Shown here: in pieces, positions 44,889 through 56,411 of the stretch
How positions within the stretch are numbered: position 1 is the stretch's first letter
How the letters are laid out: every line of letters starts with the position of its first letter
Assembly: GCA_037962975.1 (NCBI GenBank)
Contig: CM075674.1
Location: 91,032,501-91,096,500 of the forward strand
DNA: 64,000 nt
Source: Clitoria ternatea
Taxonomy: Eukaryota > Streptophyta > Magnoliopsida > Fabales > Fabaceae
Direction: 5' to 3'
Position numbers and translations under genes: made by a program
The notes under the pieces: generated by a model
Databases searched by the model: none
The model's input: the letters and a program-made list of their open reading frames with translations, nothing else
What the model was told of the DNA's origin: nothing

Positions 44889-46672
44889 TTGCCATATCCA
44901 AAGAATCCTTCAAAAATAGACAAGGAGAGGCAATTTGCAAGATTTATGGACATCTTCAAAAGGTTACAAATTAACATACCTTTTATGGAAGCCATGGAGA
45001 AAATGCCAACGTACACAAAGTTCATGAAGGAGCTCTTAACAAAGAAAAAAAGATTTTCTGAAGAAACAGTGGAACTCGCCGCAGGATGCAGTGCCATCAT
45101 TCAAAAAGCACTGCCTGAGAAAACAAAGGACCCTGGGAGTTCCACAATTCTAGTAACTATTGGCACTTTGCCAGTAGGAAAAGCACTCTTAGACTTGGGA
45201 GCTAGCATTAACCTAATGCCTCTCTCAATGGTAAAAAGAATCGGAGATCTCGAGGTGAAACCAACACGGATGACTCTCCAACTTGCTGATCGATCCATGA
45301 AGTCTCCATATGGCATAGTGGAGGATGTGCTAGTACGAGTTGACAAATTTGTATTCCCTGTAGATTTTGTCATCATGGACATTGAAGAAGATGTAGAAGT
45401 ACCCCTTATTTTGGGAAGGCCTTTCATGAAAACCGCAAAGGTGATTATTGATATGGACGATGGTAAACTAAAGGTAAGAGTACAAGATGAGGAGGTGAAC
45501 TTCAATGTGTTTGATGCAATAAGGTATCCAAGGGAAAAGCAGCAGTGCTTCAAAATTGACATTGAAGAAGAGGCCATCAGAGAACAATCCAGTGAATGGC
45601 TCAACAAAGATCCACTGGATGAGTTAAACAATGAAGCGATGGGAACAATAAAAGAAGATGGGGAAAACTCGAAGGAGGACAAGCATACCACTCAAAAAGC
45701 AATTTATTATGAGAAGCTGTCAGAGAAAGCAAAAAAAGTTGTCCCACCAAAAATGGAGCTAAAAGCTTTACCTCCATATTTGAAATATGTTTTTCTTGAT
45801 AATGATAACCAAAAACCTGTTATTATTAATAGGGAATTGACAGGTACAGAGGAAAGGCAATTGATTCAAGTATTGAAGGAGCACTCAACAGCAATTGGAT
45901 GGAAATTAGAAGAATTGAAGGGAATAAGTCCAGCCTACTGTATGCACCGCATTTACATGGAACAAGAATTCAAACCAATTGCTCAGCCACAGAGACGCTT
46001 GAATCCAACCATAAAGGAAGTAGTGAAAGGGGAGGTAATTAAATTACTAGAAGCTGGTATAATTTATCCAATTTCTGATAGCTCTTGGGTGAGTCCTGTG
46101 CAGGTTGTTCCAAAGAAAGGAGGAATCACCGTCATACAAAATGACAAAAATGAATCGATCCCTAAAAGAACAGTTACAGGATGGAGGATGTGCATTGACT
46201 ACAGAAAACTGAATACAGCAACTAGGAAAGACCATTTTCCTCTACCTTTCATGGACCAAATGCTGGAGAGACTAGCAGGACAAGTATATTATTGCTTTCT
46301 GATGGTTACTCAGGCTACAACCAGATAGTAGTTGTACTAGAAGATCAAAAGAAAACAGCATTCACATGTCCTTTTGGGGTGTTTACATATAGAAAAATGC
46401 CCTTTGGGTTATGTAATGCTCTTGCAACATTTCAACGATGTATGCTAGCCATTTTCTCAGATTTGGTGGAGAAATGCATTGAAGTCTTCATGGACGATTT
46501 CTCTATTTTTGGTCCATCATTCTATCAATGTTTGAAAAATTTAAGGGTAGTATTGAAAAGATGTGTGGAAACCAATTTAGTTTTAAATTAGGAAAAGTGC
46601 CACTTCATGGTTACAGAAGGAATTGTGCTAGGACATCAAATTTCCAAAAGAGGCATTGAAGTGGACAAAGCC
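44889..46672 (+). pseudogene. Element B protease and RT, N-terminal part
   Basis: 479 codons open to 46328. The protease has LLDLGASINLMPL (active D at residue 102) and LILGRPFM (174-181). RT starts near residue 340 with WRMCIDYRKLN at 432-442. A one-base loss near 46300 shifts the frame: DGYSGYNQI and the FMDDF catalytic box continue at 46292-46591. A TAG at 46589-46591 replaces the Trp codon expected after LVLN; the same frame then runs to the F insertion at 46672. RT palm is therefore split by a frameshift, a stop and F. Confidence 0.9.
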
Positions 46673-47440
46673 TGTTATTCAAGTGGCCTTAATACTCAAG
46701 AGGGGGGGTGAATTGAGTTTTTAAAACTTTGATTGAAATTCCTTTGAACTTGATTCTTTTATCATAAGTTTAAAGATTATGCAAGTGAAGTCAAGTTTAA
46801 TGCAAGAGACAATGCAAAACAAGAAGTGAATATGCTAAGGCAATTTGTCAAACACTTGGTGTGCAATGTTCAAAGTTAACTAATATAAGCAAGCTCAAGT
46901 AAGCAAATTTGAATCAATCAACACAAATCAATTAGATGCAGAATATGAATGTAAAAGAGTAAGGGAGAAGAGCTTGCAAACCAATTTAACGAGTTCCACC
47001 AATCCCGGTGTACGTCTCTCCTTCAAGCAACCCACTTGAAGGATTTCCACTATTGAAGTTTATAGATTACAAGCTATGAGCAATTGCAACTTCCTAGTGT
47101 CCCACACTCAAGAACTCAATCCTCACTAGCACAAGGGCAACTCACCCAATCTCTCAAACTCTCAATACCCAAAGGTTGAACCCCAACCTTTGTGACCACT
47201 CAACCTAGAGTGAAAAGCTTTTGTGTTTGGTAGTGTTTACAGGATATGGACTCTCTAAATAGAGTGGATACACAAGTGAATGCTCTCTTAAATTTCTAAC
47301 TCTCAATAAGAGAGGATATACAAGTTCGAGCTCAATCTTCAGGAAATGCAAAGATATGAACTCACAAAGCACAAAGAATGAATGTAGAATTGATTGCCTC
47401 TTGTATCTTGTTTCATGTTGTTGTGCTTGATTTTCCCTTG

Positions 47441-47450
47441 CATTTATAGA
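47441..47450 (-). promoter_or_regulatory. Probable TATA box of element F LTR
   Basis: The minus strand reads TCTATAAATG, about 130 bp downstream of the palindrome array in element sense, the same spacing as in D. Confidence 0.6.
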
Positions 47451-47578
47451 GCCTTGGAGCAGCTTCAAAGTCCTTCTAGCCATTGCAAGTAGTGGTTCCA
47501 GCTTGTCTTTGCGTATTTTAGGTTTTGGGTGGTTGGTTCCCACTTAAATCTGTCTTTTTAGTGGTCTTTCCCACTTCT

Positions 47579-47824
47579 TGAATCGTTTCGTAGCTTCTTG
47601 AATCGATTCAGGGCATTCTGATTTGTGCATTTTAGAGTTCCAAATTCGCATGAATCGATTCAGGCCTTGGTGAATCGATTCAGGGCATTCTGTTTGGGGT
47701 TCCTGGGATGTCAGCTTCGTGTGAATCAATTCAGGGATTTGGTGAATCGATTCAGGCTGTTCTATTTTGGGTTTTGGTGACTTCCAGGGCACTAAATCGA
47801 TTCATTCGTGTGTGAATCGATTCA
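47579..47824. repeat. Phased TGAATCGATTCA array in U3 of element F
   Basis: Eight 12-bp sites start at 47579, 47599, 47651, 47671, 47722, 47743, 47793 and 47813. Steps are 20, 52, 20, 51, 21, 50 and 20 bp: four pairs repeating every 70-72 bp. Spacers between pairs share a weak TTCTGTTTTGGG core; the two sites of a pair enclose 8-9 bases. The partner LTR has the array at about 55931-56178. Confidence 0.93.
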
Positions 47825-48055
47825 GGCATTGCATTTTGATGTTTTTCCATGCCTGATGGTCTTTCCTTGATGTGTTATGATCCATGCTTGCTTTCCTTTG
47901 TCTTTGTGCATTGCTTTCTTGATTTCTTGGAGTGTTTTCTTCATGATTTCTAAAGTCTCTTGATTTGATACATTATTTGTTTTTGATTCAAGAAGTTCTT
48001 GTTATGCCTTGTGCCTTTTGTCATTATCAAAACCTGTTGACAACATGCAAATACA

Positions 48056-48543
48056 TTCTCCCCCTTTTTAATGATGACAACCAATGGCCATCTCTTGGGG
48101 TGTTAATATAGACAATTTAAAGAAGCAATGATAAGGAACCATTTGAAAAACAGAGTGTGTTTTCCTTTGTTTATCAAATCTTCTTTATCTCCCCCTTTGT
48201 TTTTTAATTAGACATTCATCTTGAGAACAATGTATTTCTCCAAACATTGTGTTTCGAATTTCTAATTTCTCTCGCCTTGTCTTTATCTCCCCCTTTGTCA
48301 TTATCAAAAACAATATACACTCAGGAAAGAAGGAGATATTCAACGTATGAATAAGGATAATCAACCAAGCGAAGATCATAATCCAAACATCCAAACAGAT
48401 ATAACATTCAAGCAAATAACTATCCAAACAAACGATATAAGTAGTGTCAAGTGAAAAAACAAAATAAATGCCTCAGAAGGGCAACCAAGTCTGAACATAA
48501 AAAGCAAATAATTGTCAAGCAAAAGCATAAAGTAAAAAGCCAA
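48056..48543 (-). other. Element F polypurine tract and 3' untranslated end
   Basis: Tract AAAAAGGGGGAGA on the minus strand beside the LTR (48056-48070) and two more C5 tracts on the plus strand near 48190 and 48289. No ORF. Confidence 0.8.
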
Positions 48544-49593
48544 TCAAGGCTGAGGAAAGTGAATGCTGGAAATCTGAGTGGCAAGCTCGGTGTAGCGTTC
48601 TTCCATGTTGGATTCAAGCTTGTCCAGGCGAGAGTTGAAGTTTGCTTCCATGATACCCAGGCGGCGGTCCAAGTGGGCAGTGATCCTAGTAAACAAGTCA
48701 TCAGCAGGAGCGGGTGGAGAATGAGGAGAAGCATCTTCAGCATCATCACGAGGGCGGCAGAGAAATTTCCATATCCCATGATACTCAATGATGTTCATCT
48801 TTGTGAGATGAGATTTTCCAATTGGTGCTTTGGGTCCTACAATTTCCTTCACCTCATTCTTCAAGTCCACCTTGTAGTGGCGTAGTAGCTTTGTGATTAG
48901 AACAGCATATGGGAGGCGAGCAAGATTCTGAGCTTCAATCATATGGTGCCTTACAACATCAATCCAATTAATTTCTTTTTGATTGATGATAGCCCACAGC
49001 AGCAAGATTTGTGCCTCACTCAAACTTGCATAATTTCCACCGGAAGGAAGGAGGATTTTCACCAGGACATAGTGCAAGAGGCGGTGGTCAAGGCTTAGAG
49101 TTCCAATGGTGCTAGAGGGAGCGGCAAGGTTAAAGAAAGTTCTTGCCTCCAAGGTATTGTAGTTCCATGAAGGAGAGGGTTCTTTTCCATGGAAGTGTGC
49201 ATTGCTAAGAGGGAGTTTTCCAACTTGATTCATCACTTCATTGTCAAGAAGAATGGTTTTTCCTTTCACTTTGGCATAGTATCGAGCATCTTGAAGGCGC
49301 AAAGTGGAATAGAAAACCCGAATCAATTCTGGATAAATGGCAACTTCCTAAAGAGCCAAGAATCCAACTAGCTCTTGTTGGTAAAGGGTGGTAAGGAGAG
49401 AAAGTCCAGAAGATTCAAAAAATGCAACATCAAGCCAATAAGGGGAGATGAGATGTTTTTTAGAAAATAAGTTTTGATATCTTTCTAACTCCTTTTGGGT
49501 GGAGAAGAACCTTGAGAGATCAGAATGTTGAGGGATGGCGGCACCAGCAACATTGGCTCTTTGTTTCTTTCTAAGTTGAGAGGAGGAAGCCAT
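48544..49593 (-). pseudogene. Element F accessory ORF, putative plant transposon protein type
   Basis: Starts at ATG 49593 (MASSSQLRKKQRANVAG), with a basic N-terminus. The layout ISPYWLDVAFF, then ELIRVFYSTLRLQDARYYAK, then a Val/Lys-Gly-x-x-(I/L) turn, Asn and (V/L)G is that of the putative plant transposon protein domain, common in plant elements; B has a counterpart at 59787. The middle is alpha-helical and Leu-rich. The C-terminus (RDDAEDASPHSPPAPADD) is Pro-rich, followed by a coiled coil. One TAG near 49346 breaks an otherwise continuous frame. Function is unknown; a DNA-binding role is my inference from the array next to it. Confidence 0.72.
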
Positions 49594-49726
49594 TGATAAT
49601 GGAGATTTGGAGAAGAGGATTTTTAGATTGAGAGGGAGATGGCTTTAAAGAGAAAGAGGAGAAAAAGTATGGAGAGTGATGGAGAAATAGGCTCAAACAA
49701 CGTTAAAATAGACCAAAACCGTCACG
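49594..49726 (-). promoter_or_regulatory. Possible internal promoter and leader of the F accessory ORF
   Basis: Between the palindrome array and the ATG, the minus strand holds a TTTAAAG TATA-like word (about 49644-49651) followed by a CT-rich, purine-poor leader ending ATTATCA-ATG. This resembles a plant core promoter and 5' UTR. Sequence evidence only. Confidence 0.4.
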
Positions 49727-50026
49727 TGAATCGATTCAGGAGGGGCTTGAATCGATTCAACCGTTACTGTTTTGAGAGTTCAAGAGACATCAGGGGTTTG
49801 AATCGATTCGAACTGCGCATGAATTGATTCAGACCTTACTGTTTATGGAAAATATTGAGTGACAGTGTTGTGAATCGATTCAGGAGTGTCATGAATCGAT
49901 TCAATCGATTCTATTTTTGAAAAATAAGGACAATCAGGTGTATGAATCGATTCAAAGAGGATGGGAATCGATTCACTCAAATCTGTTTCTCCTTGAATTG
50001 TATTTTTGAGTAGCTGAATCGATTCA
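49727..50026. repeat. Second phased TGAATCGATTCA array, upstream of the F accessory ORF
   Basis: Sites start at 49727, 49748, 49799, 49820, 49871, 49892, 49943, 49964, 49994 (degenerate) and 50015. Steps are 21, 51, 21, 51, 21, 51, 21, 30 and 21 bp. One extra half-overlapping copy lies at 49901. It uses the same palindrome and geometry as the F LTR array but sits outside the LTR, 134-430 bp upstream of the accessory ATG. Confidence 0.93.
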
Positions 50027-50242
50027 AGGCACATTATGACTCTTTTTGGATCATCAAAACTTTAATTTTATGAAAATCTTTGCCTCCTAATTCATTCAAC
50101 CAGTTAAGATCAACACAATACACAATATTTAACCACTCTATGACATATCTAAGGATTCTCAATCACAAGATGAACATCAATCAATCAATATATTGAACAT
50201 CAACTCATTGAAAATCAAGTATTTGTCAAAGATATTTAGCAT

Positions 50243-52042
50243 TCAAATGCAATTGGATATGTCTAAAATTCCTAATTCTCTTCTAATGTGAATAAATGGA
50301 TCTTTTGCTAATGGTTTGGTGAATATATCTGCAAGTTGTTTAGTAGTTTCAACATGTTCAAGCACACAATCACCCTTTAATACATGATCCCTAATGAAAT
50401 GATGTTGAATCTCAATATGTTTGGTTCTAGAATGCATTACAGGATTCTTTGAAATATTAATGGCACTCGTGTTATCACATTTTAGAGGCACATGGTCTAG
50501 CATAACACCAAAATCTAGAAGTTGTTGTCTCATCCAAAGGATTTAAGCACAACAACTACCAGTTGCAACATATCCTACCTCAGCTGTGGATAATGCAACA
50601 CTCACTTGTTTCTTGCTATGCCAAGATACAAGAGAACTACTAAGAAAGTGACAAGTACCACTAGTACTTTTTCTATCAAGCTTACATTCTGCAAAATCAG
50701 AGTCAGAATATCCAACTAAGGTACATTCAACCCCTTTGGGGTACCATAAACCAACATTTTCAGTTCCAACAAGATATTTCATTATCCTTTTTACTGTAGT
50801 TAGGTGTGATTCTTTTGGGCATGCTTGATATCTTGCACACATACAAACAGTAAACATGATATCTGGTCTACTAGCGGTTAAGTAAAGTAAGGATCCAATC
50901 ATACCTCTATATTTTATGAGTTCAACATCCTTACCTTTCTTATCCTTATCCAAATAGCATGAAGTGCCCATAGGTGTGGTAATATCATTTGCCTTATCCA
51001 TGTTAAATTTCCTAAGCAACTCCTTGCAATATTTTGATTGACTAATGAAGGTGCCTTCTTTTGTTTGCTTAATTTGTAGTCCTAGGAAGAATGTAAGTTC
51101 CCCCATCATGGACATTTCGAATTCGTCCTGCATTAGCTTAGCAAACTCTTTGCACAATGATTCATTAGTAGCACCAAAGATTATATCATCAACATATACT
51201 TGAACCAATAGTATGTCATTCTTTTTGTGCTTAATGAATAATGTTGTGTCAACCTTTCCTCTTTCAAAATTATTTTCTAGAAGAAATTTACTTAATCTTT
51301 CATACCAAGCTCTTGGGGCTTGTTTTAAACCATATAAAGCTTTCTTTATTTTGAAAACATGATTTGGAAATTGGTAGTTTTCAAAACCTGGAGGTTGATC
51401 AACATATACTTCTTCTTGAATGTATCCATTCAAGAAAGCACTTTTGACATCCATTTGGTACAACTTGAAATCCTTACAACATGCAAAGGCTAACAATAAT
51501 CTAATAGCTTCTAGCCTAGCTACGGGAGCATACGTTTCTTCATAATCAATGCCTTCTTCTGGATTATAACCTTTAGCTACTAGTCTAGCCTTATTTCTAG
51601 TAATTATATCGTTTTCATCTAATTTGTTCCTAAAAACCCATTTAGTACCTATTATTTGATGATCATTGGGTCTTGACACTAATTTCCAAACTTGATTTCT
51701 TTCAAATTGATTTAGTTCTTCTTGCATAGCCAACATCCAATGCTCATCAATAATAGCCTCATTTATGGTTTTAGGTTCAATTTGAGAGACAAAAGCCAAA
51801 TGATTGCAAGTATTAAAAGAGCGACGGGTACTTACACCTTTTATGATGTCACCTATGATGTTATCCAAAGGATGATCTTTTGAGATGATCCATTCCTTTT
51901 GTTGAGTTTCCACTTCTTGTGTTGTGTCCTTGTCTTTGATATCTTCTTCTTTATTATCCAATGTTAATTCTTGGAAGGTACCTACAATATCATCAACATC
52001 TTCCTTCCTCGGGGGGTTATGGCCATGTTCATCAAATTTCAC
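50243..52042 (-). pseudogene. Element F RT and RNase H
   Basis: RT frame 50543-52042: TKWVFRNKLDE, KARLVAKGYN, MDVKSAFLNG (D198) and the catalytic YVDD (283-286) are intact, as are PPGF and KALYGLKQAPRAWY. RNase H begins with GYSDSDFAECK and runs to SCCA, where a TAA (one C to T from CAA) interrupts; the rest continues in frame at 50243-50533 (RTKHIEIQHHFIRD, LADIFTKPL). Otherwise the domain is complete and ends with a natural stop at 50243. Confidence 0.92.
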
Positions 52043-52950
52043 ATGAATTGATTCCTCAATAGTGTTAGTTTATTTGTTAAAGACTCGATATGATTTACTA
52101 AATGATGAATATCCTAGAAATATTGTCTCATCAGATTTTGCATCAAACTTTCCTAGATTATCCTTTCCATTGTTGAGCACAAAACATTTGCATCCAAAAA
52201 TATAAAATATTTGGTTTTCTTCCCTTGTAAAGTTCATAGGGGGTTTTCTTTAGAATAGGCCTTATTAAACATCTATTCATAACATGACAAGCGGTGTTTA
52301 CCGCATCGGCCCAAAAATGTTTCGCAATATTATTTTCATTTAACATGGTTCTAGCAAGCTCTACTAAATATCTATTTTTCCTTTCAACCACTCCATTTTG
52401 TTGTGGAGTTCTAAGAGCTGAAAAATTATGATTGATACCATGTTTTTCACAAAATTTTTCAAAAGATTGGTTTTTAAATTCTCCCCCATGATCGGTTCTT
52501 ATGGATGCGATTTTTAAATTTTGCTCATTTTGGATAATCTTAGCAAGTTTCTTGAATGCATGATATGCTTCATTTTTTATGAGCAAGAAATAAAGTCCAT
52601 GTATATCTTGAATAATCATCTACAATCACTAGACCATAGTAATTACCACCAAAGCTTTTGATTTTGGAAGGTCCAAATAGATCAATGTGTAAAAGTTGTA
52701 AAGTCCTTTGAGTGGAAACAATGTTTTTAGATTGAAAGGATGCCTTTACTTGTTTTCCCTTTTGACATGCATCATAAAATTTGTTTTCAAATTTAAGCTT
52801 TGGTAAACCAATTACTAATTCCTTAAAGACAAGTTTGTTCAAATGGTCTACATGTATATGAGCTATTCTTCTATGCCATAACCAAGTGTTATCCTCTCTA
52901 GACATGAAGCATTGCTCATCATTTATGGACAAACTATCAACATCAATCAT
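52043..52950 (-). pseudogene. Element F integrase
   Basis: GAG-pre-integrase/HHCC region in 52570-52950: WHRRIAHIHVDHL and ACQKGKQ, but the first Cys of the C-x2-C pair is Tyr (FYDACQKGK), which would damage the zinc site. The core starts at LLHIDLFGPS (first catalytic Asp). A frameshift near 52600 separates it from 52158-52619, which carries IRTDHGGEF (second Asp) and TPQQNGVVERKNR (Glu). Another shift near 52190 precedes the link to RT, with a stop near 52074. Confidence 0.88.
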
Positions 52951-53311
52951 GTAAATATTATCAATCCTTTTACCAATAAACTTGACTTCCTTGTTTACCT
53001 TATGCTAAATTATGCAACAATTTGATTCAAACAAAACTCTATATCCTTTGTTACACAATTGACTAATGCTAAGCAAGTTGTGTTTGAGGCCTTCAACATA
53101 TAATACATCACTAATTGAAGTAGAGGAATTTTTTCCAATGTTTTCAATGCCTAAAATTTTTCCTTTGGTGTTATCCCCATAAGTGACGCTTCATTTCTTT
53201 TTGGGAGTGAATGATGTGAACTTGCTTATGTCTCCCGTCATATGCTTTGAACACTCACTATCCAAATACCAATGGGTGTTGCTTGCCTTGAAGCATACCT
53301 ACAAAACAAAA
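52951..53311 (-). pseudogene. Element F protease remnant
   Basis: WYLDSECSKHMTG is the copia protease active site, with Glu in place of the Gly of the D-S-G triad; one G to A change explains it. An in-frame TGA follows after TPKKK. Downstream VTYGDNTKGKILG and LLSISQL blocks are readable. Not functional as it stands. Confidence 0.85.
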
Positions 53312-54969
53312 TTAGTTTAGAGAGCTAGGTACCCATTTTATGTTGGGTCCTTTTAGGTTAGCTTGTGGTAATGTCCCTATGGGAACCCACACCTTTCTTA
53401 TAATCTTTGGTCCTAGTTTTCTAACATTACAATTTGAAGAGTTATGTCCTTTAAAGCCACAATGATTACACTTCATAAAAGGTGATGATGATCTCCTAGG
53501 TGGTACAAAGAAGTTTTTGTAGTGTTTTTCCTTTTTGGTGGAGTTGTATCCTAAACCCGTTTTATCAAACATACATCTTTGATTTCCAAGTAATACATTC
53601 AAGTTATCTCTACCATTGGTGAACTTTTCTAATGTCCTGTTTAAGTCTACGACCTTGGTTTCTATGATATTACATTTCTTTGCAAAGTCACAAGGTTTAT
53701 CCTTAGAGCATATTTGAACATTTGCTAATTTTTCTTTTAGACATGCATTTTATTTTTCAAGTTCTACAAGATGCGTTTCAAGAGTATCTATAGTTTTTCT
53801 TGACAATTTGTATTTACTAGAAAGATTGATAAATTTATCATACAGTTCTTCAAATGCATCAAGCAATTCATTTTTATCTAAGTCAAGAAGACTAACCTCA
53901 TTGTCTTCCTCTTGATGATTGGCCATCAATCAAAGGTTTGCTTCTTCGTTTTCAGACTCATCGGAGCTACTTACATCGCTTTCGTCCCAAGCAATGTAAG
54001 CTCTTCTTCTTCCTCTTTTCTCCTTGTTCTTCTTTTTATGATTTGGGCAATCTACCTTGAAGTGCCCTTCCTTGCCACATTCAAAACAATTTGGTGAGGA
54101 AGAGGTTTTATTAGGAGTTGGTTTCTTACCTTGGGGTTTGAAGTTCTTTTGGAATCGTTTGTTTCTCATGAACTTTCCGAATCTCTTCACAAACAATCCA
54201 AATTCTTCTTCTTCGTCAAGGTTACTACATGATTCTTCTTCATGTGTAGAAGTGGCCTTGAGAGCTAGGTCTTTCTTTTTGGAGGATTTTTCTTCTTCCT
54301 CTACTAGCTTTAAATCCCTTAGTTCTTGCTCTTGCTCTTGTAGCTTTCCAAAGAGTATGGCAAGAGACATCTCGTTGATACTTGGGGATTGTTTGATGGC
54401 AGTGCCGAGAGGTTGTCATTCCCTGCTAAGACTTTCAAAACTTTATGCACAAGTTCTTTGTTAGTATAGACTTTTCCAAGAGTAATAAGATGATTGATTA
54501 TAAGTGTAAATCTCTTTTGCATTTCTACAATGGTTTTTCTGGAATTTATCCTAAAACTCTCATATTGACTAGTCAAGGTACTAATCTTAGAATCTTTTAC
54601 ATCACTAGTACCTTCATGGGTTACCTACTAGGTATCCCACATTTCCTTAGCCATTTGAAAAGTCATTATCCTAAAGAATTCATTGGGACCTAATGCTAAA
54701 GTAATGAGATTTTTAGCCTTATAATTGTATTGTACTTTCTTTTCTTCATCATTAGTCCAATCATCCATGGGTTTCTCAACATTTTTACCATTAATAGTAT
54801 GCATGGGTATAAAAGGACCATTCTCAATGGCATTCCAAACTCTTAAATTAATTGATTGAATAAAGATTTTCATTCTTTCTTTCCAAAATGCATATTCTTC
54901 CCCATTGAAAGTGGGAGGTCTATTTGTGGCACCACCCTCGGGAAAAAGGTTTAGAGAACTTGAGGCCAT
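53312..54969 (-). pseudogene. Element F gag with two zinc knuckles
   Basis: Start at ATG 54969 (MASSSLNLFPEGG), 43 bases inside the primer site. PPTFNGEEYAFWKERMKIFI and the TLALGPNEFFRI block match D's gag. Two adjacent TAG codons (about 54625-54630) break the frame, which then continues in the same phase (TSQYESFRINSRKTIVEMQK) until a frameshift near 54400. First knuckle CFECGKEGHFKVDC (53930-54370), a coiled coil with a stop near 53750, then second knuckle CNHCGFKGHNSSNC (53312-53602). Confidence 0.88.
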
Positions 54970-55011
54970 TTTCTCTCTTGAAGCTGTTAAGCTTGATCTA
55001 CCAAGAGTCAA

Positions 55012-55023
55012 GCTCTGATACCA
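55012..55023 (-). other. Primer-binding site of element F
   Basis: The minus strand reads TGGTATCAGAGC, initiator tRNA-Met type, two bases inside the LTR. Confidence 0.93.
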
Positions 55024-55025
55024 CA

Positions 55026-56406
55026 TGTTATTTAAGTGGCCTCAATACTCAAGAGGGGGGGTGAATTGAGTTTTTAAAACTTTGATTGAAATGCCTTTGA
55101 ACTTGATTCTTTTATCACAAGTTTAAAGATTATGCAAGTGAAGTCAAGTTTAATGCAAGAGACAATGCAAAACAAGAAGTGAATATGCTAAGGCAATTTG
55201 TCAAACACTTGGTGTGCAATGTTCAAAGTTAACTAATATAAGCAAGCTCAAGTAAGCAAATTTGAATCAATCAACACAAATCAATTAGATGCAGAATATG
55301 AATGTAAAAGAGTAAGGGAGAAGAGCTTGCAAACCAATTTAACGAGTTCCACCAATCCCGGTGTACGTCTCTCCTTCAAGCAACCCACTTGAAGGATTTC
55401 CACTATTGAAGTTTATAGATTACAAGCTATGAGCAATTGCAGCTTCCTAGTGTCCCACACTCAAGAACTCAATCCTCACTAGCACAAGGGCAACCCACCC
55501 AATCTCTCAAACTCTCAATACCAAAGGTTGAACCCCAACCTTTGTGACCACTCAACCTAGAGTGAAAAGCTTTTGTGTTTGGTAGTGTTTACAGGATATG
55601 GACTCTCTAAATAGAGTGGATACACAAGTGAATGCTCTCTTAAATTTCTAACTCTCAATAAGAGAGGATATACAAGTTCGAGCTCAATCTTCAGGAAATG
55701 CAAAGATATGAACTCACAAAGCACAAAGAATGAATGTAGAATTGATTGCCTCTTGTATCTTGTTTCATGTTGTTGTGCTTGATTTTCCATTGCATTTATA
55801 GAGCCTTGGAGCAGCTTCAAAGTCCTTCTAGCCGTTGCAAGTAGTGGTTCCAGCTTGTCTTTGCGTATTTTAGGTTTTGGGTGGTTAGTTCCCACTTAAA
55901 TCTGTCTTTTTAGTGGTGTTTCCCACTTCTTGAATCGATTCGTAGCTTCTTGAATCAATTCAGGGCATTCTGATTTGTGCATTTTAGAGTTCCAAATTCG
56001 CATGAATCGATTCAGGCCTTGGTGAATCGATTCAGGGCATTCTGTTTGGGGTTCCTGGGATGTCAGCTTCGTGTGAATCGATTCAGGGATTTGGTGAATC
56101 GATTCAGGCTGTTCTGTTTTGGGTTTTGGTGACTTCTAGGGCTTTAAATTGATTCATTCGTGTGTGAATCGATTCAGGCATTGCATTTTGATGTTTTTCC
56201 ATGCCTGATGGTCTTTCCTTGATGTGTTATGATCCATGCTTGCTTTCCTTTGTCTTTGTGCATTGCTTTCTTGATTTCTTGGAGTGTTTTCTTCATGATT
56301 TCTAAAGTCTCTTGATTTGATACATTATTTGTTTTTGATTCATGAAGTTCTTGTTATGCCTTGTGCCTTTTGTCATTATCAAAACCTGTTGACATATGCA
56401 AATACA
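55026..56406 (-). repeat. Element F 5' LTR (1381 bp)
   Basis: Partner of 46673-48055; array at about 55931-56178 and TATA-like word near 55794-55803. Confidence 0.92.
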
Positions 56407-56411
56407 AAGCC

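Larger units (their letters stand above)
46673..48055 (-). repeat. Element F 3' LTR (1383 bp)
   Basis: Partner of 55026-56406. Shares blocks with the D LTR. Contains the TGAATCGATTCA array and the TATA-like box. Confidence 0.92.
46673..56406 (-). mobile_element. Element F: SIRE-like copia element with an extra ORF after pol, decayed
   Basis: LTRs 46673-48055 and 55026-56406 (TGTTAT...AATACA on the plus strand) with duplication AAGCC (46668-46672 and 56407-56411). Initiator-Met primer site at 55012-55023; GGGGGA tract beside the left LTR. Gag, protease, integrase, RT, RNase H, then an extra ORF, all on the minus strand. Several stops and frameshifts. I count about 20 differences between the LTRs (about 1.5 percent), which puts F between B and A in age. 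Confidence 0.93.

Noticed and set aside
47579..50026. CRISPR-like look of regular short repeats with unique spacers
   Set aside because: Eukaryotic retrotransposon context, 10-12 bp palindromes, spacers of two sizes and no cas genes.
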